Assembly: GCF_040054535.1 (NCBI RefSeq)
Contig: NC_090782.1
Span: forward strand, 24,851,501 to 24,915,500
Source of the DNA: Antennarius striatus
Taxonomy: Eukaryota; Chordata; Actinopteri; Lophiiformes; Antennariidae
Reading direction: 5' to 3'
Length of the DNA: 64,000 nucleotides
Part shown: positions 24,855 to 36,000 of the stretch, one piece after another
Position numbering within the stretch: the stretch's first letter is position 1
Layout: every line of letters starts with the position of its first letter
The notes under the pieces: model-generated
The model's database searches: none
Seen by the model: only the letters and a program-made list of their open reading frames with translations
Told to the model about the DNA's origin: nothing
Position numbers and translations under genes: made by a program

Positions 24855-27389
24855 ATGGCGTGTTTGTTACTCGGTGGACGAGTCTTGACCCGCAGAGCTG
24901 ACGTGAAGAGAGTCGTGGCGACCACCCGGTTCTATTGGTGAGTTCTCACTGTTCACTGGGACTTGTTCAACTCCGTCTTGTTTGAATGTGGACTTTGACC
25001 TCGAGATACATTCCAGTAAGAAATACTCAAAAAAAGACTGAAACCACCAGGACAGCGAGTCTTATTAGGTGTCGTTACCATTGGTCAAGGGGTGGTTGTC
25101 CTGCACACCCACCCTCCTGTGAGCGGTTATAGTGAGCTGCACCCACCTGTGAATGGTTGTTGTGGTTTCTGGCTTCTGACTTCTTTAACTCCTCTCTCAA
25201 ACCATTTGTCTTCCCTGGTCAAACCTGGACATGTCTGACCTCAAAGGAGTGTCCTGTGTCTTTCAGGCACCGGTGGACGACTGAGTCTAGTCTAGATTGA
25301 GGAGCTGTTGTTTGGTCTCTGCAGTATACAAGTCCCAGCATTCCTCACTGCAGTGGACAGCAGACATTACAATGCTGTTTCTGGCATGGTGGTTTGTAGT
25401 AGTAGTATTAGTGGGAGACTGAAGAACTGCTCCATGTGGGTCTACCCAAACACTATTTCTTGTTGTTGAAGTCACCCCATATCCCAGTAAATGTGTGTTT
25501 TTTATTATTACTGTATATCATTAGTATTAAACAATCCTTTTTTCAAACAGTTAAAGCAACTACAGAGAAACAAGCGTCATATCTCGTAAATTACATGTGC
25601 GCGCACATTATCTTTGGAATTTGTTAGAGATCTGACTTTTACTCCCCCAAGGTCAGGGGTAGCCCAGCCACCTTCTGTCGATCTCCACCTGGAACTTTTA
25701 TTGTGGTCAAGGTGGATGGTCAATAATCAGGAACGATTATAGTGTAAAACGTTTTTTATTTAAAAAGTATGATGCTTCTTTAGGCGCAGTTGAGGTGAGG
25801 ATGAGAGTGTACCTTGGTGCATCTGCTTAGAACATCCTCTTTACACTGTTGCCACCATGTTGCCAGGTTCTTATTGTTGGTTTGTGTATCCTCTCCGATC
25901 TTGACCTTTGCTGCCATTGTCTACTGTCTGTTTCCTGCAGTTCTTCAATGACCTCGGGCAAGAAGCGTGTTAACGGTGTGGATCTCTACTATGAGCAGAC
26001 GGGTAGAGGGAAACATGCTCTGCTGTTGCTTCCTGGTGCTCTGGGTAAATACAACAACACTCGTCTCATTGATTAATAAGAATTCTCACCCCTCATCGGT
26101 GCATCCACCGTCTCTGAGCTTGTGAAACCCACTTTGGTCTACCTCAGGAAGCACTCGAACTGATTTTGGACCTCAGTTGAAGTCTCTGAATAAAGAACGC
26201 TTCACTGTAGTTGGCTGGGATCCCCGTGGTTACGGACAATCCCGGCCTCCAGACAGAGACTTCCCCCCTGACTATTTCGAGAGGGATGCAAAGGATGCAG
26301 TGGATCTGATGAAGGTTGGATTCGTCTGTCATATTTTTCATCACTCAGAAAGCATCGCTCACTAAGGCGACATGTGGATGTTATGCAAAGACAGGGACAG
26401 AATTGGTATTTTTAAATTTGAAGGTGCTGGGCTTTGGCAAATTCTCTCTGCTGGGATGGAGCGATGGAGGAATCACAGCTCTGGTTGCAGCAGCGAGGAA
26501 CCCCAACCTGATCAACAAGATGGTTGTATGGGGAGGCAATGCCTTTATCACAGAGGAAGACCTTCAGATGTACAACGGTACTCCTACTCCTGGTTTTCAT
26601 CAACTTGGTGCTGAGTGTTATCTTGAAGTGTTTTAGCCATGCACGGTGTGGTCCTTGTAAGTGGTGTATTGTGTTCTTATGTGTTCATCGGGTTCAGCCG
26701 TCCGGGATGTCTCCAAGTGGAGTGCGAAGATGAGGCAGCCCATGGAGGAGATGTATGGACCTGATGTCTTCGCAAAAACATGGGAGGCCTGGGTGGAGGG
26801 TTTCTCGGCGTTTGCAAGCAGACCTGAAGGTACTTGTTGTTAGGGAGTCTTTTGATAAACTGATAATTATGATAGGAAAAAAACATTACTCAGATGTTTG
26901 AAGCTGAAGTCTACAAGCTACAAGATTCAGCCCATCAGGCACATATTTCAAACACCTCGATCTGCTGTTAATCTAGTCCATATGTGGTCGGAAGCCTGAG
27001 TTGTAACTTGAATTGGAACTTGAAGATTTGTATTTCTGCTGCAAGATCTCTTCTAATTTTATATGCAAAGAACCGATGGGGGGGGAAAAGCCTTTTATTT
27101 TTCTCTCCATAGGCAATATCTGCATGGAGCTTCTGCCTCTGATTAGCTGTCCTACCCTCATCATCCATGGAGAGAAAGACCCAATGGTGCCCAGCATCCA
27201 CCCACAGTACCTCCTCAAACACATCAAGGGATCACGGTGAGACCAACAACACTCCAACAGAACCCAGATTGATGTATGCTGACGGATTTTTGTCCAACAT
27301 CCAGGCTGCACCTGATGCCAGAGGGTAAACACAATCTCCACCTGAGGTTTGCCGATGAGTTCAACAAGCTGGTGGAAGACTTTCTGTAG
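24855..27389 (+). CDS. bphl: Biphenyl hydrolase-like protein (valacyclovir hydrolase)
   Basis: Seven exons: 24855-24937, 25941-26044, 26148-26314, 26424-26577, 26698-26829, 27113-27236 and 27305-27389. They sum to 849 nt (282 aa) with phases closed. It is an alpha/beta-fold serine hydrolase that cleaves amino-acid ester compounds such as valacyclovir; a homocysteine-thiolactone role has been proposed. The first about 30 residues are basic and lack acids apart from one Asp (MACLLLGGRVLTRR), suiting a mitochondrial presequence. The oxyanion-loop region is LLLPGALGS and the nucleophile elbow is GWSDGG, with Ser131. The acid is Asp236 in HGEKDP and the His is His264 in PEGKHNLH. Spacing of 105 and 28 residues agrees with the human enzyme as I recall it. 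The nearest polyadenylation signal is at 27464. Confidence 0.95.
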
Positions 27390-27463
27390 GACTGACACGT
27401 GAATAAACTCATCGAAATGAGAGTAAACAAAGCAATTTAGTTTAAGTCTTTAATTTTGCTATC

Positions 27464-27469
27464 AATAAA
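27464..27469 (+). terminator. Polyadenylation signal of bphl
   Basis: AATAAA 75 bases after the bphl stop codon, within CTATCAATAAAATCAC. It is the first such signal downstream. Confidence 0.6.
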
Positions 27470-27858
27470 ATCACTAACTTTATATTTGACTTCATTGTTT
27501 CCTGTCTATTCCTGAAGAAAACACCAGCTTATGACTGAGTGCCCCCATGAATAACACTTTGACATCAATAAGATGGTAGAATTAGCTGCTCGCCAAAGGT
27601 GCTCATGCTAATAAAGACATTTGATTGGCAGCTGAGGTCAATCTACCCACTAATGTTGTTTTATCTAGGCGTCATCTTCACTTGTTAACGTATATATTTA
27701 ATGTTTAAAGACCTTTCCTATGTCAACACACCGGTGCTGCTGCTTCTGCCTGAACACGCGGTCATCGATTGGTTTGGGCTGCCGCCTGTCTCTCACCAGG
27801 AAGTCGCTGCCTTTGCTCACCGCCGGTGCAGACGGCTGCCGGTCCTCAGCTCGCTAAA

Positions 27859-28614
27859 ATGAACCAGACACCGAACGGAGCGGCTTGTGACGCCCCAATA
27901 ACGGTGCACAATTTTTCGGAGAAGATCCTGGAGCAGGAGGTCCACTTCCACGTCATGAGGCTCAGCGGCGGGTTCTTCCTGTGGGTGGGTTCGAATCCCG
28001 TCCTGTCCAACCTGGCGGTGTCGATGAGCAGCAAATATGTAGGTGGATCAATACATCTAACGATCACTAAGCAGTCAAACGGAACGACATGTGCTTTTCT
28101 TTCAGACGCGTACTTCAGAATAAGGCTGGCTCTTCCAGATGTCCTGTACGGTGGCCGTTAGGCTCAAACGATGGAGACGTGACCACCTGGTGTGGTTTCG
28201 GTTTTGTTTTCCTAAACGAATGAGAAGAAGAACTTCTTTTGTCTGGGACCCAATCAATGAATATGATTAAATAAAGGAGACTTTATTGTGGCTGATGGCT
28301 GGTTGTTCTCCCTGTCTGCAGGATTCGATGCCTTTATCTACATTAATTTTGGGGGACCCATCTGACACCACTTCAAACTCCTTGGCACAGCGATTAGGTG
28401 ATGTTGGACAATTTGGATTGAGTGGAGAAACATGCAGTGGGGATTTAATTTAATCTTTCTGAGTTGTTCTGTTTCTGTCTTTTTATTCGTAGCAAAGAAG
28501 ACCAAAAAGCAAGTCTATGTGAGCTACAGCCTCCCGCTGACGGACTCCAGCCTCGGTCTGCTGGTGGAGGACAGGATCAAGAAGGAGCTGGAGCTCCGTC
28601 CTGAACTCTTCTAG
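27859..28614 (+). CDS. psmg4: Proteasome assembly chaperone 4
   Basis: Three exons, 27859-28038, 28322-28397 and 28493-28614, total 378 nt (125 aa). With PSMG3, the PSMG4 protein helps assemble the alpha ring of the 20S proteasome in the cytosol. Recognisable family text: VHNFSEKILEQEVHFHVMRL, FFLWVGSNPVLSNLAVSM, then GDPSDTTSNSLAQRLA across the second junction, and KKTKKQVYVSYSL with LLVEDRIKKELE near the end. Length is close to human PSMG4 (about 123 aa). The ATG chosen is the first in frame in this exon and lies beside AAAATGA. It follows bphl head-to-tail, with about 390 bases between the bphl polyadenylation signal and this start, presumably holding its promoter. Confidence 0.95.
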
Positions 28615-28684
28615 TCGCGTTGACGGAACTCCGATATGCAACACAACACACTGAAAGAGCACAAACTGTCACATCAAGTGTTCT

Positions 28685-28701
28685 TTTATTGACGTAATAA
28701 A
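28685..28701. terminator. Opposed polyadenylation signals of psmg4 and slc22a23
   Basis: AATAAA on the plus strand at 28696-28701 would serve psmg4, 82 bases after its stop. TTTATT at 28685-28690 is AATAAA on the minus strand and could end slc22a23, giving it a 3' UTR of about 1.3 kb. The two convergent signals sit within 17 bases. No transcript evidence is available here. Confidence 0.45.
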
Positions 28702-30028
28702 TTAAGCGGTTTATTATCAAAACATGTAGGCCTATGGCTTTTTGTACAAATGCATCATATTAAAAATAACACTTAAAAAAAACAGCATTAGTGGTTGAGT
28801 TTTTTTTGTTGTTTTGTTTTAACTGTTTAAAACCATACAAACTGACAAACCACTGTTCAAAATACTAAACATGGAGGATTCAAATGCATTTGGACAAAGA
28901 TGGTTGAAGGGATGGGTTTTCTATCCACTGTGCTTATATTCTATAAAAGTAAGGTTTATTCCATACGTCATCAATGAATGGCACATGTATGCAGTCCTAA
29001 GGGATACTTCCATAGTAAAGTGTGTAAATGTACACTGATCACAACTATGTCAGGTCTATGCAGACGAATCTGCTCTATTCTAAAGTTCACAGACTTCAAG
29101 AAACTGTCAAATATTGTGCTTTCTGGCTAGAGTTACACATCGTAGAGCAGGATTACAAGAATACCACAGTACACCAAACAAGGAGTGAGACTTGGGAGTG
29201 GAAATATCTGCTAATTAAGGAGGTATTTCAAACGACAAATTGGCCTTGGCAGCATCACAAAATAAATACTGGGGTTTTTTTTAAATCACATTCTGTTTCG
29301 TTGTAAACAGAGTCGTCCTGATAAAGCGTTCAAATGCCAAGATGTGTCATCGGACATGTGGAAGGAATCGGATCGATCGCTCCGACATCCAGTCAACACT
29401 CAGATTTGTTTCGGCACTACAGTCACTGCTTCCAGGCTACACCTGCAGTCTGTCAAGGTCTCCGGCTAAGACAACCATCATACACCCAACAAAACAGCAG
29501 TAACGCTCAGCGTGAGCCGACCTCACCTCCGAGGATAAAGTGCCACATCGGACTTCTAGTAGAGGGATAAGAGGAAAACAAAAGTGTTTGTGCCCTTTCA
29601 TGCAAAGAGTGGTAATGTAAAGCCGATCCCTGGATCAATGTGTTGGCTGAAAATCACAAACACTTGATTGTGTCTCTGACATTTAGTGCAAAATAACTTG
29701 TAGAGAATTCTAAGAGGAAAATTCGAACAGAAAGCTCCTGCGTCTGCTTCTTTTATCTTCCCCGCAGATAGGACGGCAGTGCAAGAAAAACATCAGACCT
29801 TCATATTATTGAACACACTCCAGTCCTGGACCGTTCTTTTTTGGCAACTCCTGAATGAATCATCGTCACTACGAACTACACAAACTTTAATCGTCACCAT
29901 CACAAACTTCTTCGGAGTTCATCTGGTTCATCCGAACGATTCTTTTTTTTTTTTTTCTCCCTTAAAACCATTCAGTCGGGGTAATGCTGGAGCCATTTAA
30001 CAGTACAGAGGTTCTACTGCTCTGACGC
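28702..30028 (-). other. Probable 3' UTR of slc22a23
   Basis: No exon, repeat family or RNA gene is seen between the psmg4 end and the slc22a23 stop codon. A T-rich run at 29941-29957 is the only low-complexity tract. Assignment as 3' UTR rests on the reverse-strand polyadenylation signal at 28685. Confidence 0.45.
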
Positions 30029-33000
30029 TCATACTCCGTTGGCTATGGCGCGATTTCCAATCACCTCCCCGCCAGTCGCCAGAGCATAGGAGGCAGGTAC
30101 CGCTGCCAGAGCGGTGGCTACCGCCACTGTAGCGCCCCCGGTGGCCGAGAGGTGTAGCGGGGTGTCGTGGACCCGGGAGTAGTCCCCATCGCTCCTGGCG
30201 AGAAGGAGGTGCTGCTCTCCCGGGTGGAGCAAGGTCTGACGGGTGAAGGTCTCCCCGTCCGCCAGGCTCTCTGGCAGGGGGTGACCCCGCGGTTCCGGCA
30301 GTAGCAGCAGGCAGATGATGCACAGCAGGGTGCAGCAGGCGAAGATCACGTGATGCAGGAAGTAGCCCTTCTGGTTGTGGAGCTCCATGATTGGTGCGGT
30401 GAGCATCCCAAAGCCGGCGCTCGCCAGGACCAAGCCCAGGCCCCCACCCCTAAGAAGAACAGAGGTGAAAACTGACCCCACACAGCTCGATCTCAAACAG
30501 GTTAACACCGTCATAACTGTTGAAGCTCACTGAGCTCAAGGCAGCATCATCATCATCATCATCATCATCGTTCATACAAAAAGGCACCACAAGATGGAGC
30601 CAATAAGCAAGACACCACACTGTCCAGATTATACAGTGTGGAAAATCTCTTTTTTACTTTATTTAATGTTTGTCTGATTAAAGAGTTAAAGATGGATGGG
30701 TGGATAAATGTATAGACTGACTCACCTAATAACAGTTGGAGTGATTTCAGCACAGAAGAAAATGCTGAGTGTGCTGACTGCATGAGAGGAGAACATGCCG
30801 ATGATGGAGAAAGCCACAGCGAACTTCCTGTTCAGAGTGTCTCTGAGAACTGTCCAGAGGAGGACAAGAAAGCGTCGATCAACAACAGCTGATACACACC
30901 ATGAAATCAGGCCACAAACACTGGGTATCACTGCTGGACCTCAGCTCAAGAGAACGTTCTACCAAACTGTACCTGTGTCGTGGCGAAGGCTGTACTTCCC
31001 GATCACTGGATCACGATGGAACGGAGGAGAGAGGAGGTCATGTGGTTAGTAAAGGCAGCGTGGACAAGAAACACTTTGGGAGTCTGATTCTTTAACATTG
31101 AAGCCTGAACAACTCCTTCTCCCCACGCGTAGGGATGATGGGATGTCCTTCTTAACACTGTTAGACGTTCTAGTGTTGCTTTTCCAAAGCCATCTAAAAT
31201 TTGTCTTTGCAAACAAGCTAACCTGTCGCTTTGGTAAACGAGCTAACCCATCGTTTTGGTAAACGAGCTAACCCGTCGCTTTGGTAAACGAGCTAACCCA
31301 TCGTTTTGGTAAACGAGCTAACCCGTCGCTTTGGTAAACGAGCTAACCCATCGCTTTGGTAAACGAGCTAACCCGGCGCTTTGGTAAACAACCCACACTT
31401 GCAAATGTTTTATAGAAACTGGTTCAGTCGTTCTTAAGCAACACAATATCTAGCAACAACAACAAAAAAACATGCCATGAATTGTTTCTTACTTTTACAC
31501 GATGAGCAGATGGGCCCCCTAAACTACATCCAGGTGTACCTTAAGGTGTACCTGTACTTTCTGCGTTGACTTACAGTTGAGTAAACCCAGTTGTAACAGC
31601 GACGCCAGTGCTGTTATGATCATGAAGGTGAGCAGTCCCCCTCGCCGACCCATCATCCCCACCGCGGGACAAAGAGCCAGGCAGGTTGCCACGGCGATGC
31701 CAGCCATCGTGTAATAGTCTGCGTGGCACAGAGCTGTGGGCTGGGCCTCCGGGTCCATCATACTGCGGGCGAAGCAGTGGTGGATCCCATAACCTGTGAG
31801 TCTGCACAAAGGGCACACAGTGAGACAGCGAACGGGGGGGAGGCCTTACGTTTAATTCATGCTGTCAGCCCAGTGAGTGTCAGTGTGGATGAATGAAGCC
31901 ACACACACTTACGAGTTGACACACAGCACCACAATGTTTTTCCACAGGTTCCTGGTGCTCATCATCTTCACTATACAGGTCCTCTGAGGTTTCTTGTGCA
32001 GCTCCTGCTCCAGTTCTGCAGGGAAACATGAAAGGAACACCGTGAGACCTTCCTGTCAGAAGGTAATGAGAGACTGACCAATGAGGTCAGTCAATGAGAT
32101 GAAGATGAGGTCTGGGTACCAATTCCAGTCGATCACAGATTTCACCAAGAATGTCTCAAAAAAAAACCCTCCTCTTTAACGAGGTGAGTTCAGAACTTGT
32201 TTTTTTAAAGTTCTTCCAGGAAACTTCCTCACCTGTCAGAATCGCATTTGGCTCGGTTGTCATGTCAACCTGGTTCTTCCTGGCGATGCGCAGCATCATA
32301 GCTTTGGCTCGCCTGTAGTGCTGGGTGGCCAGCAACCAGCGCAACGACTCTGGAAAAATCCTTCACAGGGAAAGAGACAAAGAAGAGACGGATGGCAAGG
32401 ATGTGGAGGGAGCGGACAAAGGCAAACTGGAGACGAGGAAGAAGGAGGGAGGATGACGGCGGCTTGGAGAAAGGGAGTATTGTGCGTTGGCAGCAGAGAC
32501 GGTTCAGCGCTGTGCAAGCCTTCGCCTGGCTCAGCGCGAGATGACTCGCTCTGCCCACGCCGCCCGGCTGCGGAATTCCTCACCAGACATAGGGCAGCAT
32601 CAGGACAAAAGGGCTGATGATGACGATCTGCAGGACCTGCCAGTCGTCCCGATCGGGCCAATGGCGACAGAGGGCGGCCACGCCTGGCATCAGCAGCTGC
32701 CCGGCCACCATCAGGAAACTGGCCACCATGGTCATGGAGAAACGCCAGGCTGGCAAGCAAAGCTCAACGCCTAAAAATAAAGGAGGCAGAGAGGGGAGGG
32801 GGCGAATGAGTCTCAGGAATCACGTCGCATACGAGCCGATCGCATGCGACGTGTCAAGATGATACCTTGACATTGAGAAAACTAGGTCGAGGTCACATTT
32901 TCACCTTTTCAGGTACACATCTCTGAAACCTGATGAGATACAACCACAAAACAAAAAACAACATTTTCAATGAAGCCAGAGGCACAAAAATGTGATGATG

Positions 33001-36000
33001 TTGCATCTCTGTCTTGTTTAATTACTAAGGTGTCCCCTAAAAACAAGAGTTTAACACCAGACCTCTACATGAACCGACCGGTTACCGCCCCATAATGCAT
33101 CTCATTACCCTCCCCTAGACATTTAACATGGTACGGTCCAGATGGCCTGGCCCATATGGCAAGGTCTTTTTGAAGGTGACTATAGTAGGTATGTAATAGA
33201 AGGGGCGGGGGGGTTCGCCTCATGCACCATTGCTTCTCATTGTGGAGAAGAAGCAAAAGACGGGGAGGAAAGTGAAGAGAGGAGCGGAATACAAATGACT
33301 TCCATCCCTCAAAGGACTCGGAAAAGTCCCTCCATTCAGCAGCGGAATCACTCGGGGAATGACAATAAAGACGGGGGAGAGAGGAAGACTGTGAGTAATC
33401 TCTACGAAACAAGAAAATGATTCAGAGCATAAAGCAAGGAGCACAAAAACTAGGGGTGTGACTGTGATCCCCAGAACCACCGCTTCAAAGTTCTGATCCT
33501 CCAGGATCCAAACAGTTGAAGTAAATTACATTGACCTATAATCCGTGACCTGCCTGTCTCACTCTCTCTCTCTTCAACCCGTCTCTGTGCATCAGAAGAA
33601 ACTGAATCTGTCTGTCGGCCAGAGATCGGTGGAAAAAACCACCCCGACCATTTTGCCCCGTTAGAAATAGTCTCAGCTTTATTTTTAATGACGAACACAA
33701 CTTCACCTGAAACGTCTTCATCTTGTGTTTCTGTTGTTTTATTTCATTTGAAACCAAGACCCCGCCTACAACTGCAACCCCCCCCCCCCCCCCCCAAAAA
33801 AAATCACCTGACTTTCCATCTGCAGGGAGACAAGTAGATGATGATTATTCTTTTTTTTTTTTTCGACTCTAAACAGGCGCCACTCCCTCATTCCCCCAGG
33901 ACGCCACTGATCCCAGAGGCTCATGGGATATCAACACCCTGGGAAGGAGCTTTTGTTCCAGCTGACAGTGAGAATGGCTCTTCTTGTGCTGATTATCTCA
34001 ATGCACCGTGACCCCCCCCCACCCACCCCCTTTTCCTGCCATCTCCTCCCACACATTAGGCCTGAAGTGGCTTTACCCTTTATAAAGCCCATCCCCCACC
34101 TGTACCAATCCTTTCACCCCCCCCACCCCAGCCTCTTCGTCCTTTACATCTGAAAGTGAGCCGTCGCTGACGGGGCGACAAACCAGAGGCAGCTGATGGC
34201 GAATGGCGGCGACACACTTCCTGTGGTCTGCTGTTCCCTCGGTAACCTTGCCCAGGGCATGGGAACAGAGCTGCGATATGATTGGCTGGCTGGCAGTATT
34301 AGTTCCCAGCCTGGGTTGGTGTTCATGATGTGGACATATGGAGAGAGAACCAAGGTGACCCTGGGTGGGGTGTTCAGTGACCGCTCCACCAATGGATTAG
34401 TCACCATTTGCACGACTGTGTTTTCACAACGCTGTTGTGTCCACAGAGAGAAACAGCAACCTCCGTCGGGAGGCTAGTAGACCAACCAATCAATGACGAT
34501 GTTCAGCTTCTGACTGTATAAAGAGGCAGGGATGGGAATGAGACGCGTTAACAAGGCCACCGCATGACAGGACTGTCCTTTCCCCCTGCTGACTCAGCAG
34601 TAGTTACCCCCCAGCACGTAAAAACACACACACACTTTATACTGCATGTCCTTGTCTTTCCCTACGAGTCTCCAAAGAGAAGAGGGAGACGAGGATTCTC
34701 ATGTTCACCTTGTTTCGCTGGAGAAAACGATACGACCAGCACAGGAACGGTTTCATTCTAACTATAATAGTAAAGGTGAATCCAGTTTGAATCAACTTTA
34801 TTAGCAGTGTTCTCGTAACGTCACACCAGCGTTTGTTTCTTGTTGGTTCTGCTAGCTTGGGAGTTTCAGGTTGGCGGTAATGTGTTCTGTGTTAGCGGCC
34901 GGAGCTTAAGAAGGTAGTCATGTGACTGAGGCAAGCATCTCCACAGGCGTTGAGAGGCATTTTAACCGCGTAATCCGAGCAGCCTGATTGGCTCCCATTC
35001 CTCTAAGAACCCCCTCCCCCAACAACACATGCCTTTGCGTGATGCTGAGCAGATGATATTTACCGTCTAATAACACGCAGTGTGTCGTCCTCTAATGTAG
35101 GGAGAAACAAATGAAGGAGCGAGGAGGCAGACGCTCCCAGAGGACGATCCAGAGATAGGTGCTACATCACAAACTCATGAACCTGTGCGCCAACAGAACA
35201 CAAAACACACGCGTCAACACCCCGACATTAGCAGGATCCGCTGAAAGCACGCGGCAGCGGCGCCGCTGGAGGTTATCATGCGACGGGTGTCGCGCAGAGA
35301 TAACCAAATGGTTTCAAATGAGCCCAGCAGAGACGAGAAAGTGAGGGTTAGTAATAAAATGGAAGCGAGGGAGGAGGAGGAGGAGGAGGAGGAAGAGATG
35401 AATGGGGCAAAGGAGAGTCGAGGGATACGTGGAGGGAAAATGGAACGGGGCAAAAGGGCTGCTGGATTTAGAAACAGACATTCAGAACTACTTTCACGCC
35501 GAGGTGCGAAAGAACAGAAAGGTTTTGTAATGGAGCATCACCAACATCCTGAAAGCACTATTATGTACTATTATGTTCTACCGAGTGTCTGATTCAACAC
35601 ATTTCAGAGCCGCGGTTTAAACCATTTCAAATATCCAACCTTAATTTAAGGCAGTACTGTTAGTCACATGACCTCAATTCATCATGTTCTGCACCTCTTG
35701 GAGAGCAGCTGGTTGGTAAAGACGCCCAGACTCCAGTGAGATGTGGATCTGGTTGAAGAACGGACCTGGAACCCCTTCCTTGTCGAACTCGAAGGATGGT
35801 GAGACAACGGTCCGAGGCGAACGTGACGGCTTCAGGTTCGGGTACACGTTCCCTAGTTTCATCTAAAACCAGACCAGCTGCTGGTTGGTTCTTGTTTTTT
35901 ATAAAACTTGTACGGATCATGGGCCAAGACAGAACACGTTATTTTTACGTTCTCTAATCACGCAGATATTCTGAAGCGATTTCCATAAAACTTTGAGGAA

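Noticed and set aside
31214-31392. Regular direct repeats resembling a CRISPR array
   Set aside because: The 25-base units are directly adjacent with no unique spacers, and this is a vertebrate intron.
35278-35592. 104-codon frame with a poly-Glu stretch in slc22a23 intron 3
   Set aside because: The Glu run is a GGA microsatellite and the rest shows no similarity to known proteins.
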